This document shows, piece by piece, positions 8,454-17,082 of a DNA stretch of 64,000 nucleotides. The notes beneath the pieces are model-generated. The model did no database searches and was not told the origin of the DNA. It saw only the letters and a list, made by a program, of their open reading frames with translations. The position numbers and the translations under genes were made by a program. This stretch comes from Alteriqipengyuania bathyomarina_B (lineage in GTDB: Bacteria; Pseudomonadota; Alphaproteobacteria; Sphingomonadales; Sphingomonadaceae): contig NZ_JBCFZM010000002.1 of assembly GCF_038594605.1 (NCBI RefSeq), positions 186,001-250,000 on the forward strand. The letters are read 5' to 3'. Every line of letters begins with the position of its first letter. Position 1 is the first letter of the stretch.

Positions 8454-8675
8454 ATGCTGAACATACTCTCCTGGCTGTTCGGGCTCGTCGGCCTCGTCAT
8501 CGTGATCCTCGGTCTGGTTCCCTTCATCGGAATCCTCAACTGGATCGCCCTGCCCTTCCTCGTCATCGGGACGATCCTGGGCTTCCTCTCGTCGAGCACG
8601 AGCGGACGGACCTTCTGCATCATCGTCATGATCATCTCGATCGTGCGGCTGGTGCTCGGCGGCGGCCTCCTCTGA
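8454..8675 (+). CDS. Small two- or three-helix membrane protein
   Basis: A 73-residue, almost entirely hydrophobic protein. Helices run at about residues 3-22, 27-48 and 52-71, with a short SSSTSGR loop before the last. It is similar in style to conserved small inner-membrane proteins of sphingomonads; no function is known. Codon use fits the neighbours. The region just before the ATG lacks a ribosome-binding site but has a good -10 box, suggesting a leaderless message. It is convergent with mutY, with only 7 bases between the stops. Confidence 0.7.
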   Translation: MLNILSWLFGLVGLVIVILGLVPFIGILNWIALPFLVIGTILGFLSSSTSGRTFCIIVMIISIVRLVLGGGLL

Positions 8676-8682
8676 TCGAACG

Positions 8683-9750
8683 CTAGAGCAGGCGCTCCGG
8701 CGCTGTCTGGGCAAGCCGGGCAGCCTTGGCGAACACGGTCGGCAAGCCTGCCTCGTCGAGGTGGCTCACGGGCCACCACTCGCCGTCACCGAGCGGCGCG
8801 TCGGGCGCGGTTTCGATCCTGAGCACCGCCAGTTCGATCGTGAAATGCGTGAAGGTGTGGCGGACCGTGCCGGTCTCCGCCCATGCGCCTTCCAGCGATA
8901 GCTCGCCCGACCCATCGGCCCTTGCCGACCAGCCATCGTCGGGCAAAGCGCGCATCCCGCCGAGCATGCCGCTCGGCGCGCGCTGGACGAGCCACACCTG
9001 CCTGCCCTGTGGCCCCTCGCGTTCGATCCAGAAGGCGCGCCCCTGCCGCACGGGCTTGGCCTTCTTGGGTGCCTTGACCGGCAGACGCTCCGGCGCGTGA
9101 CCACGCGCCATGCAGTCGCCCGCCAGCGGGCAATCATCGCACCGGGGGCTGCGCGGCGTGCAGATGCGCGAGCCCAGATCCATCATGCCTTGCGCAAAGT
9201 CCCCCGCGCGCCGGTCGGGCGTGATCTGCTCTGCCGCCTCGCGGATCGCCTTGCGTGCCCCCGGCAACGGCTGTTCGATCCGGAACAGTCGCGACACCAC
9301 CCGCTCGACATTCGCATCGACCACCACCGCGCGCCGCCCGAAGGCGATCGCGGCGATCGCGGCTGCGGTATAGGCGCCCACGCCAGGCAGTTCGCGCAGC
9401 CCCTCTTCGGTATCGGGGAAGCCGCCCATCCCGGCGACCACGCGCGCCGCCTTCACCAGATTGCGGGCGCGCGAGTAGTAACCCAGCCCCGCCCACGCGG
9501 CGAGCACGTCTTCCTCGGGCGCGGCGGCCAGCGCCCCGACATCGGGCCAGCGCGCCGTGAAGGTCTCGAAATACGGTTTCACCGCCGCGACGGTGGTCTG
9601 CTGCAGCATGATCTCGGACAACCAGACGCGGTAGGGGTCGGGGGCTGGTTCGCCCGCCCTTTCTCTGGCGGGTGGCGTACGCCAGGGCAGCGCGCGGGCG
9701 TGCGCGTCGTACCAGGCGAGCAGATTGCCCGGGATTTGCGATGGGTTCAT
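8683..9750 (-). CDS. mutY: A/G-specific adenine DNA glycosylase MutY
   Basis: Base-excision repair enzyme that removes adenine mispaired with 8-oxoguanine. The 355-residue protein has the helix-hairpin-helix region LPGVGAYTAAAI with the catalytic Asp in VVDANVERV just after it. A [4Fe-4S] cluster motif CX6CX2CX5C (CTPRSPRCDDCPLAGDC) follows, and the C-terminal third is the NUDIX-like domain that recognises 8-oxoG. The start at 9750 is chosen because MNPSQIPGNLL leads straight into the conserved WYDAHARALPWR segment; an ATG 57 bases upstream adds unrelated sequence. It diverges from the DUF721 gene, a common alphaproteobacterial order. Confidence 0.96.
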   Translation of the reverse strand: MNPSQIPGNLLAWYDAHARALPWRTPPARERAGEPAPDPYRVWLSEIMLQQTTVAAVKPYFETFTARWPDVGALAAAPEEDVLAAWAGLGYYSRARNLVKAARVVAGMGGFPDTEEGLRELPGVGAYTAAAIAAIAFGRRAVVVDANVERVVSRLFRIEQPLPGARKAIREAAEQITPDRRAGDFAQGMMDLGSRICTPRSPRCDDCPLAGDCMARGHAPERLPVKAPKKAKPVRQGRAFWIEREGPQGRQVWLVQRAPSGMLGGMRALPDDGWSARADGSGELSLEGAWAETGTVRHTFTHFTIELAVLRIETAPDAPLGDGEWWPVSHLDEAGLPTVFAKAARLAQTAPERLL

Positions 9751-9791
9751 GCTGGCAGTCCCGCGCTGCCTATGGCATCGGTGGCCATCCG

Positions 9792-10361
9792 ATGGAACGC
9801 CAGCCACCCAAGAAACCCGCCTCGGCGAAGGCGCCGAAGAAACGCGGCGCCAAGGGGAGCAATGTCCGCCCGTTCGAGCGGCCGCGCGGCGGCGGTCCGA
9901 AGGCGGTCGGCGATCTGATGCCGCAGGTCGGGCGCACCGCCTTCAGGCGCTATGGCTTCGTGCAAAGCTCGATCGTGACCCGCTGGCCCGAAATCGTCGG
10001 GCCCGAACATGCCAAGGTCTGCGCGCCCGAGGCGATCCGCTTTCCGCCCGGCGAGCGGTCCGATGGCGTGCTGCATCTGGTCGTCGCACCGGCCCATGCG
10101 CCGATCATCCAGCATGTGATCCCCGAGATCATCGAACGGGTGAACCGCTTCTTCGGCTATCGCGCCATCGCGCGGGTCAAGATGCGGCAAGGCACGGTTC
10201 AGCATCGCAGCGTAGAGGCAAAGGCCAGCAGGCCGCCCGAACTCAAGCCGATTTCGATGGAACTGGGCGAGAGCTTGCGCGATATTGGCGATCCCGAATT
10301 GCGCGCCGTGCTCGAAGGGCTGGCGCGCACGCTGGGCGACGAGGACGGAGAACCGAATTGA
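9792..10361 (+). CDS. DUF721 family protein (DciA-like)
   Basis: A 189-residue protein with a basic, Lys/Pro/Arg-rich N-terminal tail (1-35) and a DUF721 domain (about 40-130). The family includes DciA, the ancestral loader of the replicative helicase DnaB in bacteria that lack DnaC. The core includes the RWPEIVG and HLVVAPAHAPIIQHVIPEII-type segments. The C terminus has short helical elements. Whether this protein loads helicase here is inferred from the family. The stop overlaps the next ATG (TGATG at 10359-10363), so the downstream thioredoxin-fold gene is translationally coupled. The start at 9792 is the first ATG outside the mutY upstream region. Confidence 0.82.
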   Translation: MERQPPKKPASAKAPKKRGAKGSNVRPFERPRGGGPKAVGDLMPQVGRTAFRRYGFVQSSIVTRWPEIVGPEHAKVCAPEAIRFPPGERSDGVLHLVVAPAHAPIIQHVIPEIIERVNRFFGYRAIARVKMRQGTVQHRSVEAKASRPPELKPISMELGESLRDIGDPELRAVLEGLARTLGDEDGEPN

Positions 10362-11053
10362 TGAAGGCGTTGTTTGCCGCATTGCTGGCGGCGCTTGCCG
10401 CAATGGCGAGCCCCGCGCTGGCGCAGAACTGGCTCGGCACGGTCGAGCGCACGCCGGTGTCGCACTTCGTCGGCAATCCCGATGCGCCGGTCACGCTGAC
10501 CGAATATATCAGCTATACCTGCCCGCATTGTCGCGAATATGAATTGCAGGGCGGAGAAGCCCTCAAGCTGGTCTATGTCAGCAAGGGCGATCTGCGTATC
10601 GAATATCGCCATGCCGCGGCAAACCCGGTGGACATTACCGCCAGCATGATGGCCCGCTGCGGCCCGGCAGACAAATTCCCCGGCAACCATGCCGCGCTGA
10701 TGGCCGGCCAGCCGCAGGTCAATGCCCTGCGCAATCTCGCGACCAAGTCGCAGATCGATCGCTGGACCAATGGCGACCCGGCTGCACGCCGCCGCGCAAT
10801 CGCGAGCGATCTCGGCCTTTATGCGATCTTCGAGAGTCGCGGCTATTCGGTGGTCGATATCGACCAGTGCCTCGCCGATCAGGCGCTTGCCGATCGTATC
10901 GTGAGCGCGGCCGACGCGGATTACGAGGAGAAGGGCGTCAACGCCACGCCCAGCTTCGCGGTCAACGGCACGCTGTTGAAGGACGTCCACAACTGGCAGG
11001 CACTGCAAGCCGCGCTGGCCGGCCCGCTATCGCCACGCAAGGCCACCGAATAG
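10361..11053 (+). CDS. Periplasmic DsbA-like thiol:disulfide protein
   Basis: A 230-residue exported thioredoxin-fold protein. A signal peptide (residues 1-21, ending ALAQ) is followed by the motif CPHC within YISYTCPHCREY (about residues 51-54 of the precursor), an all-helical insertion, and the cis-Pro loop NATPSFAVNG. The CPHC active site is that of classical DsbA, so an oxidase or isomerase role in periplasmic disulfide formation is likely. It is the first of two consecutive Dsb-type genes and shares an overlapping TGATG with the DciA-like gene upstream. Confidence 0.87.
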   Translation: MKALFAALLAALAAMASPALAQNWLGTVERTPVSHFVGNPDAPVTLTEYISYTCPHCREYELQGGEALKLVYVSKGDLRIEYRHAAANPVDITASMMARCGPADKFPGNHAALMAGQPQVNALRNLATKSQIDRWTNGDPAARRRAIASDLGLYAIFESRGYSVVDIDQCLADQALADRIVSAADADYEEKGVNATPSFAVNGTLLKDVHNWQALQAALAGPLSPRKATE

Positions 11054-11142
11054 CGCCACCGGTGGAGAACCGCGCGCACCCTACTTCCGAATCGCTCGCC
11101 AGAGCGCCTATCCTTGCCAATCGGCTTCTCAAGAAGGACCGT

Positions 11143-11925
11143 ATGATGATCGTCACGAAGACCGCTCGAACAACCTCCAGGACCCTCGCACTCACCGCCC
11201 TTGCCCTGCCGATCGCGCTGGGGCTTGCCGCATGCGGTTCGAGCGACGAGGGCGAAGCGGCGCTGAGTGGAGAGCCGGTGGCGGCGGTGCCCGCGCCCGA
11301 TGGCCAGGCTTGGTCCGAAACCGCCACGATTACCGATCGCAGCGGCTTCCTCGTCGGGAACCCCGAAGCGCCGATCAAGCTGATCGAATACGGATCGCTC
11401 ACCTGCCCGACCTGCGCCGCCTTCTCGCAGGCAGCCGCCGAGCCGTTGATGAACGACTATGTCGATAGCGGCCGGGTCAGCTTCGAACTGCGCAGCTTCG
11501 CGATCCATGGCCCGATCGACCTTGCCCTGACCCTGCTGATCGATTGCGGCCAGCCCTCGCAGGCGGTGCCGCTGGCCGACCAGGTCTGGGCCAATCTGCC
11601 GACCATTCTCGATCAGTATCAGGCCGCCGGGCCCCAGCTCGAACAGGCGCTTGCGCTGCCCGAAGACCAGCGTTTCGTCGCCTTTGCCGAAACCATTGGC
11701 CTGCTCGATTTCTTCGCCTCGCGCGGGATCAGCCGCGATCAGGCGCGCACCTGCCTTGCCGATACCGACCGGATTACCGAACTGGCCGAAGCTTCGGAAT
11801 CCTATGGCTCGCAGGATGATATCTCCGGCACGCCGACCTTCATGCTGAACGGCCAGATTCTCGATGTGAACAGCTGGTCGAAGGTCGAAGCCGCTCTCCA
11901 GCGCGCGGGTGCGCGCGACGAGTAA
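11143..11925 (+). CDS. DsbA-like thioredoxin-fold lipoprotein
   Basis: A 260-residue protein with a lipoprotein signal: hydrophobic ALTALALPIALGLAAC, giving lipidation at about Cys29, followed by a Ser/Glu-rich linker. The thioredoxin-like domain has the active site CPTC (in YGSLTCPTCAAFS) and the cis-Pro loop SGTPTFMLNG. It is therefore a membrane-tethered paralogue of the protein encoded just upstream, with a different CXXC dipeptide. Two adjacent ATGs (11143 and 11146) are possible; AAGGA at 11134-11138 favours the second, a difference of one residue. The gene is followed by smc 20 bases later. Confidence 0.87.
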   Translation: MMIVTKTARTTSRTLALTALALPIALGLAACGSSDEGEAALSGEPVAAVPAPDGQAWSETATITDRSGFLVGNPEAPIKLIEYGSLTCPTCAAFSQAAAEPLMNDYVDSGRVSFELRSFAIHGPIDLALTLLIDCGQPSQAVPLADQVWANLPTILDQYQAAGPQLEQALALPEDQRFVAFAETIGLLDFFASRGISRDQARTCLADTDRITELAEASESYGSQDDISGTPTFMLNGQILDVNSWSKVEAALQRAGARDE

Positions 11926-11945
11926 TGGCCAGCTAAGGCGCCTCG

Positions 11946-14900
11946 ATGGAGATACGGCGACTTCGCCTTTCCGGCTTCAAGAGCTTTGTCGAGCCCGCCG
12001 AACTGCGCATCGAACCGGGGCTGACCGGGGTCGTCGGCCCCAATGGCTGCGGCAAATCGAACCTGCTCGAAGCGATCCGCTGGGTGATGGGGGAAACCTC
12101 CGCCAAGTCGATGCGCTCGGGCGGGATGGAAGACGTGATCTTCGCCGGGACCGAGGATCGCCCCCCGCGCCAGTTCGCCGAAGTGGTGCTGAGCGGTGCG
12201 GGCGACGATGGCGACGAGCTGGAAGTCGTCCGCCGGATCGAACGCGGCGCGGGTAGCGCCTATCGCGTCAACGGCAACGATGTGCGCGCGAAGGACGTCG
12301 CGCTCGCCTTTGCCGATGCGGCGACCGGCGCGCATTCCCCGGCGCTCGTCAGCCAGGGCAAGATCGCGCACATGATCGCGGCCAAGCCCGCCGAGCGGCG
12401 GCAGATGCTGGAGGAGGCGGCGGGGATCGCGGGGCTGCACGTCCGCCGCAAGGATGCCGAGAGCAAGCTGCGCTCCACCGAAAACAATCTTGGCCGGCTG
12501 GAAGACCTGCTCGCCGGGCTCGACAGCCAGATCGCGAACCTGCGGCGACAGGCGAAGCAGGCGGAACGCTATGCCCGCCTGACCGACGAGATCGGTGTCG
12601 CCGAAGCGCGGCTGGTCTTCGCTCGCTGGCGCGATGCAGCGGCCAGCGCGGAGGCGGCGCGCAAGGCGGCAAGCGAGGCGACCAATGCGGTCGAGGCGGC
12701 CAAGACGCGCGCGGGCGAAGCGGAAACGGCGCAGCGCGACGCCGCGGAAAAGCTGGCCGATGCCCGCGATGCGCTGGTCGCCGCGCGGACCGATGCGGGC
12801 GCGCAGGAGCAGCGGCTCTCGGCCATCGAGAAAGAGCGCGATGCGGCGCTCGCCCGGCTCGCCGATCTCGACCGCCAGGCCGCGCGGCTGGAAGAGGATC
12901 GCGAGGATTACGGGCGCACCGGACGCGATGCGGCCGATGCGCTCCAGCGGCTCGAAGCCGATCTGGCGGCGAGCGAGGCCGCGCGGGCCGAAGCCGAGAA
13001 GGCTCTGCCGCAGATGATCGCCGACGCGGAGCGAGCGGAACAGGCGGAGCGGACCGCCGAACTCGACCTCGCCCGCGCCAATGCCGAACACGCCGCGCTC
13101 GATGCCGAATGGCGGGTCGCGCGCGCGGCGGTGGAGCAGGCCGAAAGGCGGGTCGCCAATCTCGCCCGCGAGGCCTCGCGGCTGGAGGAGACCGCGCGCG
13201 CGCAGGATGGCGAGGAGGATCCGGCCCAGGTGCTGGCAGCAGCACAGGCGGCTGCGAAGGAGCTTTCCGAAAAACGCGAAGGGCTGACGAGCAAGATCGC
13301 GGCAACGCGCGAGGCACGCGATGCGGCGCGGCAGGTGGTCGAGGAGGCGCAGCAGGCGTTGGCCGGAGCACGCGCCGAGCTTTCCGGCGTCGAACGCGAG
13401 CATGCCGCGCTCGAAAAGGATCGTGCGGGGCGCGACAAGGCTCGCGCGGCAAAGGCCGGCTTGCCGGTCGCGCTCGACAAGGTGCGCGCAGCGCCCGGCT
13501 ACGAGGCCGCGCTCGCCGCAGTGCTGGGCCGCGACGGGCGCAGTCCGCTGGGGGCCATGCCCGAGGCGGACGAGGGGCGTTTCTGGACCGGTGCCCCGCA
13601 ACCCGATCCGGTGGCCGACAATCTCCTCGATCATGTTTCCGACTGCCCGTCCGAGCTGCGCGCTCGACTTGCGCGGGTTCAGGTTGTCGAGCGCGATGAT
13701 TTGCGCTCCCTCGACCCCGGGACGTGGCTGGTCACGCTTGGCGGCGCATTGCGGCGGTGGGATGGGCTGGTGGTGCGCGGCGAAGGCGGGGCCGAGGCCG
13801 CGCGTCTGGAAGCCGCCAACCGGCTCGCCGCACTGGCCGAGCGTCTACCCGACTTGCAGCAGGCGGTGGCCGATGCGGAGCGCCGGGCAAACGACGCGCG
13901 CGAAGGTCTCGACACCGCACAGGGCGCGTTCTCCCGTGCCGAGAGCGAAGCCGAGATTGCCGCGCAGGCCGAGCGCGAGGCGCTTCGCGCGCTCGATCGC
14001 GCCGAAGCCGCGCTCGCCAGCCATGCCGACAAGGCGCGCCAGCTCGAACAGGCGCAAGCGGACCTGGCGGACCAGCGCGCGACCGCCGGCCGCGAGTTGG
14101 AAGCCGCACGAACCCGGATCGCCGAACTGACCGATCCCGAAGCGCTCGCGAGCCGCCGCGATGCCGCGCGGGAGAGCTACGAGACGGCGCGCGGACGCCT
14201 CTCCGCGGCGACCGCCGCACGCGCCGCGCAGGAACAGGCGCTGGCTGTTGCGAAGGAGCGGGTTTCGGCCCACCGTGCCGACCGCGCGCATTGGGATCGC
14301 CGGGCGGACGAGGCCGCGCGCCGGCTCGCCGAGATGGATAGCCGCGTCGCCGAAATCACCGCCGCGCGCGAAGGGATCGGCGATCAACCAGAAAGATTGC
14401 TGGCCGACATCGAGGCTGCGCGCGCGAGCCACGCGGAAACCGCCGCACGACTCGCCGATCTGCAGGACAAGCTCGATACCGCGCAAGCCACCGCCGACGA
14501 GGCTGACAGTGCGCAGCGCGCCGCTAACGAGACGCTGTCCGAAGCGCGCGAACGGCGGGCCCAGCTGGCCAACCAGGCCGAGAACGAGGATGCCCGCCGC
14601 GCGGAGATGGCGCGCGTCTCGGGCGAGCGGTTCCAGAAGCCGCCGCCGCTGCTGCCCGCCGCATTCGAGTTCGGCGAGGCGGACGTGGCCGACCGCGACG
14701 CCGAGGCCGAGGCGCTCGACAAGCTGACGCAATCGCGCGAGCGGATCGGTCCGGTCAATCTCGTTGCGGCGGAAGAACTCGCGAAGATCGAAGAAGAGCA
14801 CGGCTCGACCGCTGCCGAGCGCGAGGAGCTGACCGAGGCGGTGCATCGCCTGCGCGGCTCCATCGGCCAGTTGAACCGCGAGGGTCGCGAGCGGCTGAAG

Positions 14901-15368
14901 GCGGCGTTCGAGCAGGTTGACGCGCACTTCCAGAAGCTGTTCGCGCGGCTCTTCCAGGGCGGCCATGCCCACCTTGCGCTGATCGACAGCGACGATGTGT
15001 TGGAAGCAGGGCTGGAGATTTACGCGCAGCCTCCGGGCAAGCGGTTGCAATCGCTCACGCTGCTCTCGGGCGGCGAGCAGGCGCTGACGGCCATCGCGCT
15101 TACCTTCGCGCTGTTCCTCACCAACCCGGCACCGATCTGCGTGCTCGACGAGGTCGATGCGCCATTGGACGATGCCAATATCGACCGCTTCTGCGACCTG
15201 CTCGACGCGATGTCGCGCGAGACGAGCACGCGCTACCTGATCGTCACCCACAATGCCGTCACGATGAGCCGGATGCACCGGCTATTCGGGGTGACGATGA
15301 TCGAGCAAGGCGTCAGCCGCCTTGTCAGCGTCGACTTGCAGGCCGCCGAACTGCTGGCAGCGGAGTAG
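11946..15368 (+). CDS. smc: Chromosome segregation protein SMC
   Basis: SMC ATPase that organises and segregates the chromosome with ScpA/ScpB, which are not in this window. The 1140-residue protein starts with the Walker A motif GPNGCGKSN (about residues 32-40). Two long Ala/Glu/Arg-rich coiled-coil arms (about 165-505 and 650-950) flank a hinge (about 510-640). It ends with the signature motif LSGGEQAL and Walker B VLDEVDAPLDD in the C-terminal ATPase half. Length and motif order are normal. It lies downstream of the Dsb pair, an arrangement common in alphaproteobacteria. The coiled-coil GC composition produces long antisense open frames, which are not genes. Confidence 0.97.
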   Translation: MEIRRLRLSGFKSFVEPAELRIEPGLTGVVGPNGCGKSNLLEAIRWVMGETSAKSMRSGGMEDVIFAGTEDRPPRQFAEVVLSGAGDDGDELEVVRRIERGAGSAYRVNGNDVRAKDVALAFADAATGAHSPALVSQGKIAHMIAAKPAERRQMLEEAAGIAGLHVRRKDAESKLRSTENNLGRLEDLLAGLDSQIANLRRQAKQAERYARLTDEIGVAEARLVFARWRDAAASAEAARKAASEATNAVEAAKTRAGEAETAQRDAAEKLADARDALVAARTDAGAQEQRLSAIEKERDAALARLADLDRQAARLEEDREDYGRTGRDAADALQRLEADLAASEAARAEAEKALPQMIADAERAEQAERTAELDLARANAEHAALDAEWRVARAAVEQAERRVANLAREASRLEETARAQDGEEDPAQVLAAAQAAAKELSEKREGLTSKIAATREARDAARQVVEEAQQALAGARAELSGVEREHAALEKDRAGRDKARAAKAGLPVALDKVRAAPGYEAALAAVLGRDGRSPLGAMPEADEGRFWTGAPQPDPVADNLLDHVSDCPSELRARLARVQVVERDDLRSLDPGTWLVTLGGALRRWDGLVVRGEGGAEAARLEAANRLAALAERLPDLQQAVADAERRANDAREGLDTAQGAFSRAESEAEIAAQAEREALRALDRAEAALASHADKARQLEQAQADLADQRATAGRELEAARTRIAELTDPEALASRRDAARESYETARGRLSAATAARAAQEQALAVAKERVSAHRADRAHWDRRADEAARRLAEMDSRVAEITAAREGIGDQPERLLADIEAARASHAETAARLADLQDKLDTAQATADEADSAQRAANETLSEARERRAQLANQAENEDARRAEMARVSGERFQKPPPLLPAAFEFGEADVADRDAEAEALDKLTQSRERIGPVNLVAAEELAKIEEEHGSTAAEREELTEAVHRLRGSIGQLNREGRERLKAAFEQVDAHFQKLFARLFQGGHAHLALIDSDDVLEAGLEIYAQPPGKRLQSLTLLSGGEQALTAIALTFALFLTNPAPICVLDEVDAPLDDANIDRFCDLLDAMSRETSTRYLIVTHNAVTMSRMHRLFGVTMIEQGVSRLVSVDLQAAELLAAE

Positions 15369-15376
15369 CACGTGCG

Positions 15377-16162
15377 ATGGCGATAGAGGCGAGCGCCCGC
15401 GCCGAGATAGAGCGGCGGCTGGAAGCCATCCGGCACGAAGAGGATATCAGCTACCTGCTGGCGATCGAATCGGGTTCGCGGGCTTGGGGCTTCTCCTCGC
15501 CCAACAGCGATTACGACGTGCGCTTCATCTATAATCGAGGCGCGCGGAACTATCTTTCGCTTCAGCCCCAGCGTGATGTCGTCGAACGGCCGATCGTCGA
15601 CGATTTCGATGTGAATGGCTGGGATATCGCGAAGACGCTGCGCCTGTTGTTGAATCACAATGCGGTGGTTTCGGAGTGGCTCGATTCGCCGATCCGCTAT
15701 CTGGCCGAAGCGCCCGGGGTGGCCGGGTTGAGGTCGCTGGTAGATCGTTTCTTCAACGCCCGGGGCTACGCGCTGCACTACGCAAATCTGGGCGCGAACC
15801 AGGTGCAGCGCTGGTTGAAAGACGAACCGAGCGTTCCGGCCAAGTCTTACTTCTACGCGCTTCGGCCCGCGCTCTGCATCCGCGCGCTGCGCCTCGATCC
15901 CGCACGGCGACCACCCATGCGACTGCAGGATCTGATGCTCGCCACCGATCTCGACCCGGAGCTTGTCCGGATAATCGAGGACCTGATCGAGGTGAAGGCG
16001 AATGCGCGCGAAAAGGCGCCGACGCAAAGATCGGCCCGGCTCGAAGCGCTCGTTACCGACGAATTGCAACGGGCGGACGAAGTGCCCGAAAGGTGCGACG
16101 ATGCCGCCTTTGCTCGGGAGGTCGACGCGTTTTTCGTGGAGCTGGTACTGGCGCGAGCCTAG
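15377..16162 (+). CDS. Nucleotidyltransferase domain protein (YcgL/COG3541-like)
   Basis: A 261-residue protein with an N-terminal polymerase-beta-type nucleotidyltransferase motif: ESGSRAWGF (Gly-Ser pair at about residues 34-35), followed by SDYDVRF, giving the two metal-binding Asp residues. The remainder is helical and matches the COG3541 predicted nucleotidyltransferases, some of which are placed in RNA-repair loci. Substrate and role are unknown. It begins 8 bases after smc, and its TAG stop overlaps the TAG stop of the convergent merR gene through a shared CTAG (16159-16162). Confidence 0.8.
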   Translation: MAIEASARAEIERRLEAIRHEEDISYLLAIESGSRAWGFSSPNSDYDVRFIYNRGARNYLSLQPQRDVVERPIVDDFDVNGWDIAKTLRLLLNHNAVVSEWLDSPIRYLAEAPGVAGLRSLVDRFFNARGYALHYANLGANQVQRWLKDEPSVPAKSYFYALRPALCIRALRLDPARRPPMRLQDLMLATDLDPELVRIIEDLIEVKANAREKAPTQRSARLEALVTDELQRADEVPERCDDAAFAREVDAFFVELVLARA

Positions 16163-16647
16163 TCCGCGATTGCGTCCGCCAGAGCGTCGCGGATCGACTT
16201 CAGTTCGCGCAGCACCTTGTCGCGCGAGGCATCCGATGCGCGGCGCAGTGGCGGGCCGGCTGGCGGCGCGGGTGGCTCGTCACGGTCGGGCAGGTCGCTC
16301 GCGGTGAGATAGCGACGCATCCCTTCGCGCGGAGCTTCGGCGGGTTTGTCGCCTGCCCGCTGGATGCCGTTCCGGTCCATTTCGGCCCGGCCCTGTTCGA
16401 TCGCGGAGCGCGCACCTTTCAAGGTATAGCCTTCCTCGTTCACCAGCCGGTCGATCGTCTGAACCAGCGCAATGTCCTCTGCACGGTAATAGCGGCGCCC
16501 TCCACTGCGCTTCAAAGGTTGAAGCATCGGGAATTGCTCTTCCCAATAGCGCAGCACGTGAGGCTTGAGGCCGAGAGCGCGGCAAAGCTCACCGATGGTG
16601 CGAAGCGCGTCGTCTTCCTTGCCATCGTCGAATTGGCCGCCGATCAT
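16159..16647 (-). CDS. MerR family transcriptional regulator
   Basis: A 162-residue regulator. Its N-terminal winged HTH (about residues 13-85) contains TIGELCRALGLKPHVLRYWEEQFP and the GGRRYYR wing. The C-terminal half is long, Arg/Pro/Ala-rich and probably disordered, and lacks the Cys residues of metal-sensing MerR proteins. This MerR-like regulator sits directly downstream of ihfA (1-base gap), as in many sphingomonads and rhodobacteria, so it is probably co-transcribed with ihfA. Its effector and targets are unknown. Confidence 0.88.
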   Translation of the reverse strand: MIGGQFDDGKEDDALRTIGELCRALGLKPHVLRYWEEQFPMLQPLKRSGGRRYYRAEDIALVQTIDRLVNEEGYTLKGARSAIEQGRAEMDRNGIQRAGDKPAEAPREGMRRYLTASDLPDRDEPPAPPAGPPLRRASDASRDKVLRELKSIRDALADAIAD

Positions 16648-16648
16648 C

Positions 16649-16951
16649 TCAGCTTTCGTTCGCGATCCGGTCGCGAAGGTTCTGGCTCGCCCGGAAGGTC
16701 ATCACCCGTCGCGGAGTGATCGGCACTTCCACACCCGTTTTGGGGTTGCGGCCGATCCTTTCCTTCTTGTCGCGCAGGATAAAGCTGCCGAAGCCGGAGA
16801 TCTTCACATTCTCGCCTTCCTTCAGCGCATCGCACATATGCGCGAGAACCGATTCGACGAGCGCGAGCGACTCGACCCGGCTGAAGCCGAGCTTGCGATT
16901 GATCGTTTCGGCCAGATCGGCCCTGGTCAGCGTACCCGCCGAACGCGACAT
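16649..16951 (-). CDS. ihfA: Integration host factor subunit alpha
   Basis: DNA-bending nucleoid protein subunit, 100 residues, which forms a heterodimer with IhfB (not in this window). It carries the HU/IHF fold from LTRADLAETINRKLGFSR through the beta-arm signature FGSFILRDKKERIGRNPKTG to ITPRRVMTFRASQNLRDRI. The start ATG at 16951 is fixed by AGGAGG seven bases upstream on the minus strand, and longer frames upstream are not supported. IHF is known to act in replication, recombination and promoter architecture. It lies in the conserved rpmF-plsX-fabH-ihfA-merR order. Confidence 0.95.
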   Translation of the reverse strand: MSRSAGTLTRADLAETINRKLGFSRVESLALVESVLAHMCDALKEGENVKISGFGSFILRDKKERIGRNPKTGVEVPITPRRVMTFRASQNLRDRIANES

Positions 16952-17082
16952 GGTTTGAACCTCCTGGTTTATGTTCTTGGTTCTTGCTCTGCGACCCGTT
17001 GCAACAGCTTCTAACAATTAGCAATTACCGCATAATCCCGCAATCGCGGGGGGCAAGTTTTTTACCCCATGCCGAAACGATG

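Noticed and set aside
12349..15278. Long minus-strand open frames opposite smc (for example 12349-13452 and 13845-15278)
   Set aside because: They lie antisense to a complete SMC with all motifs. Their sequences are Arg/Ala/Pro-rich GC-driven shadows with no domain or start signal.
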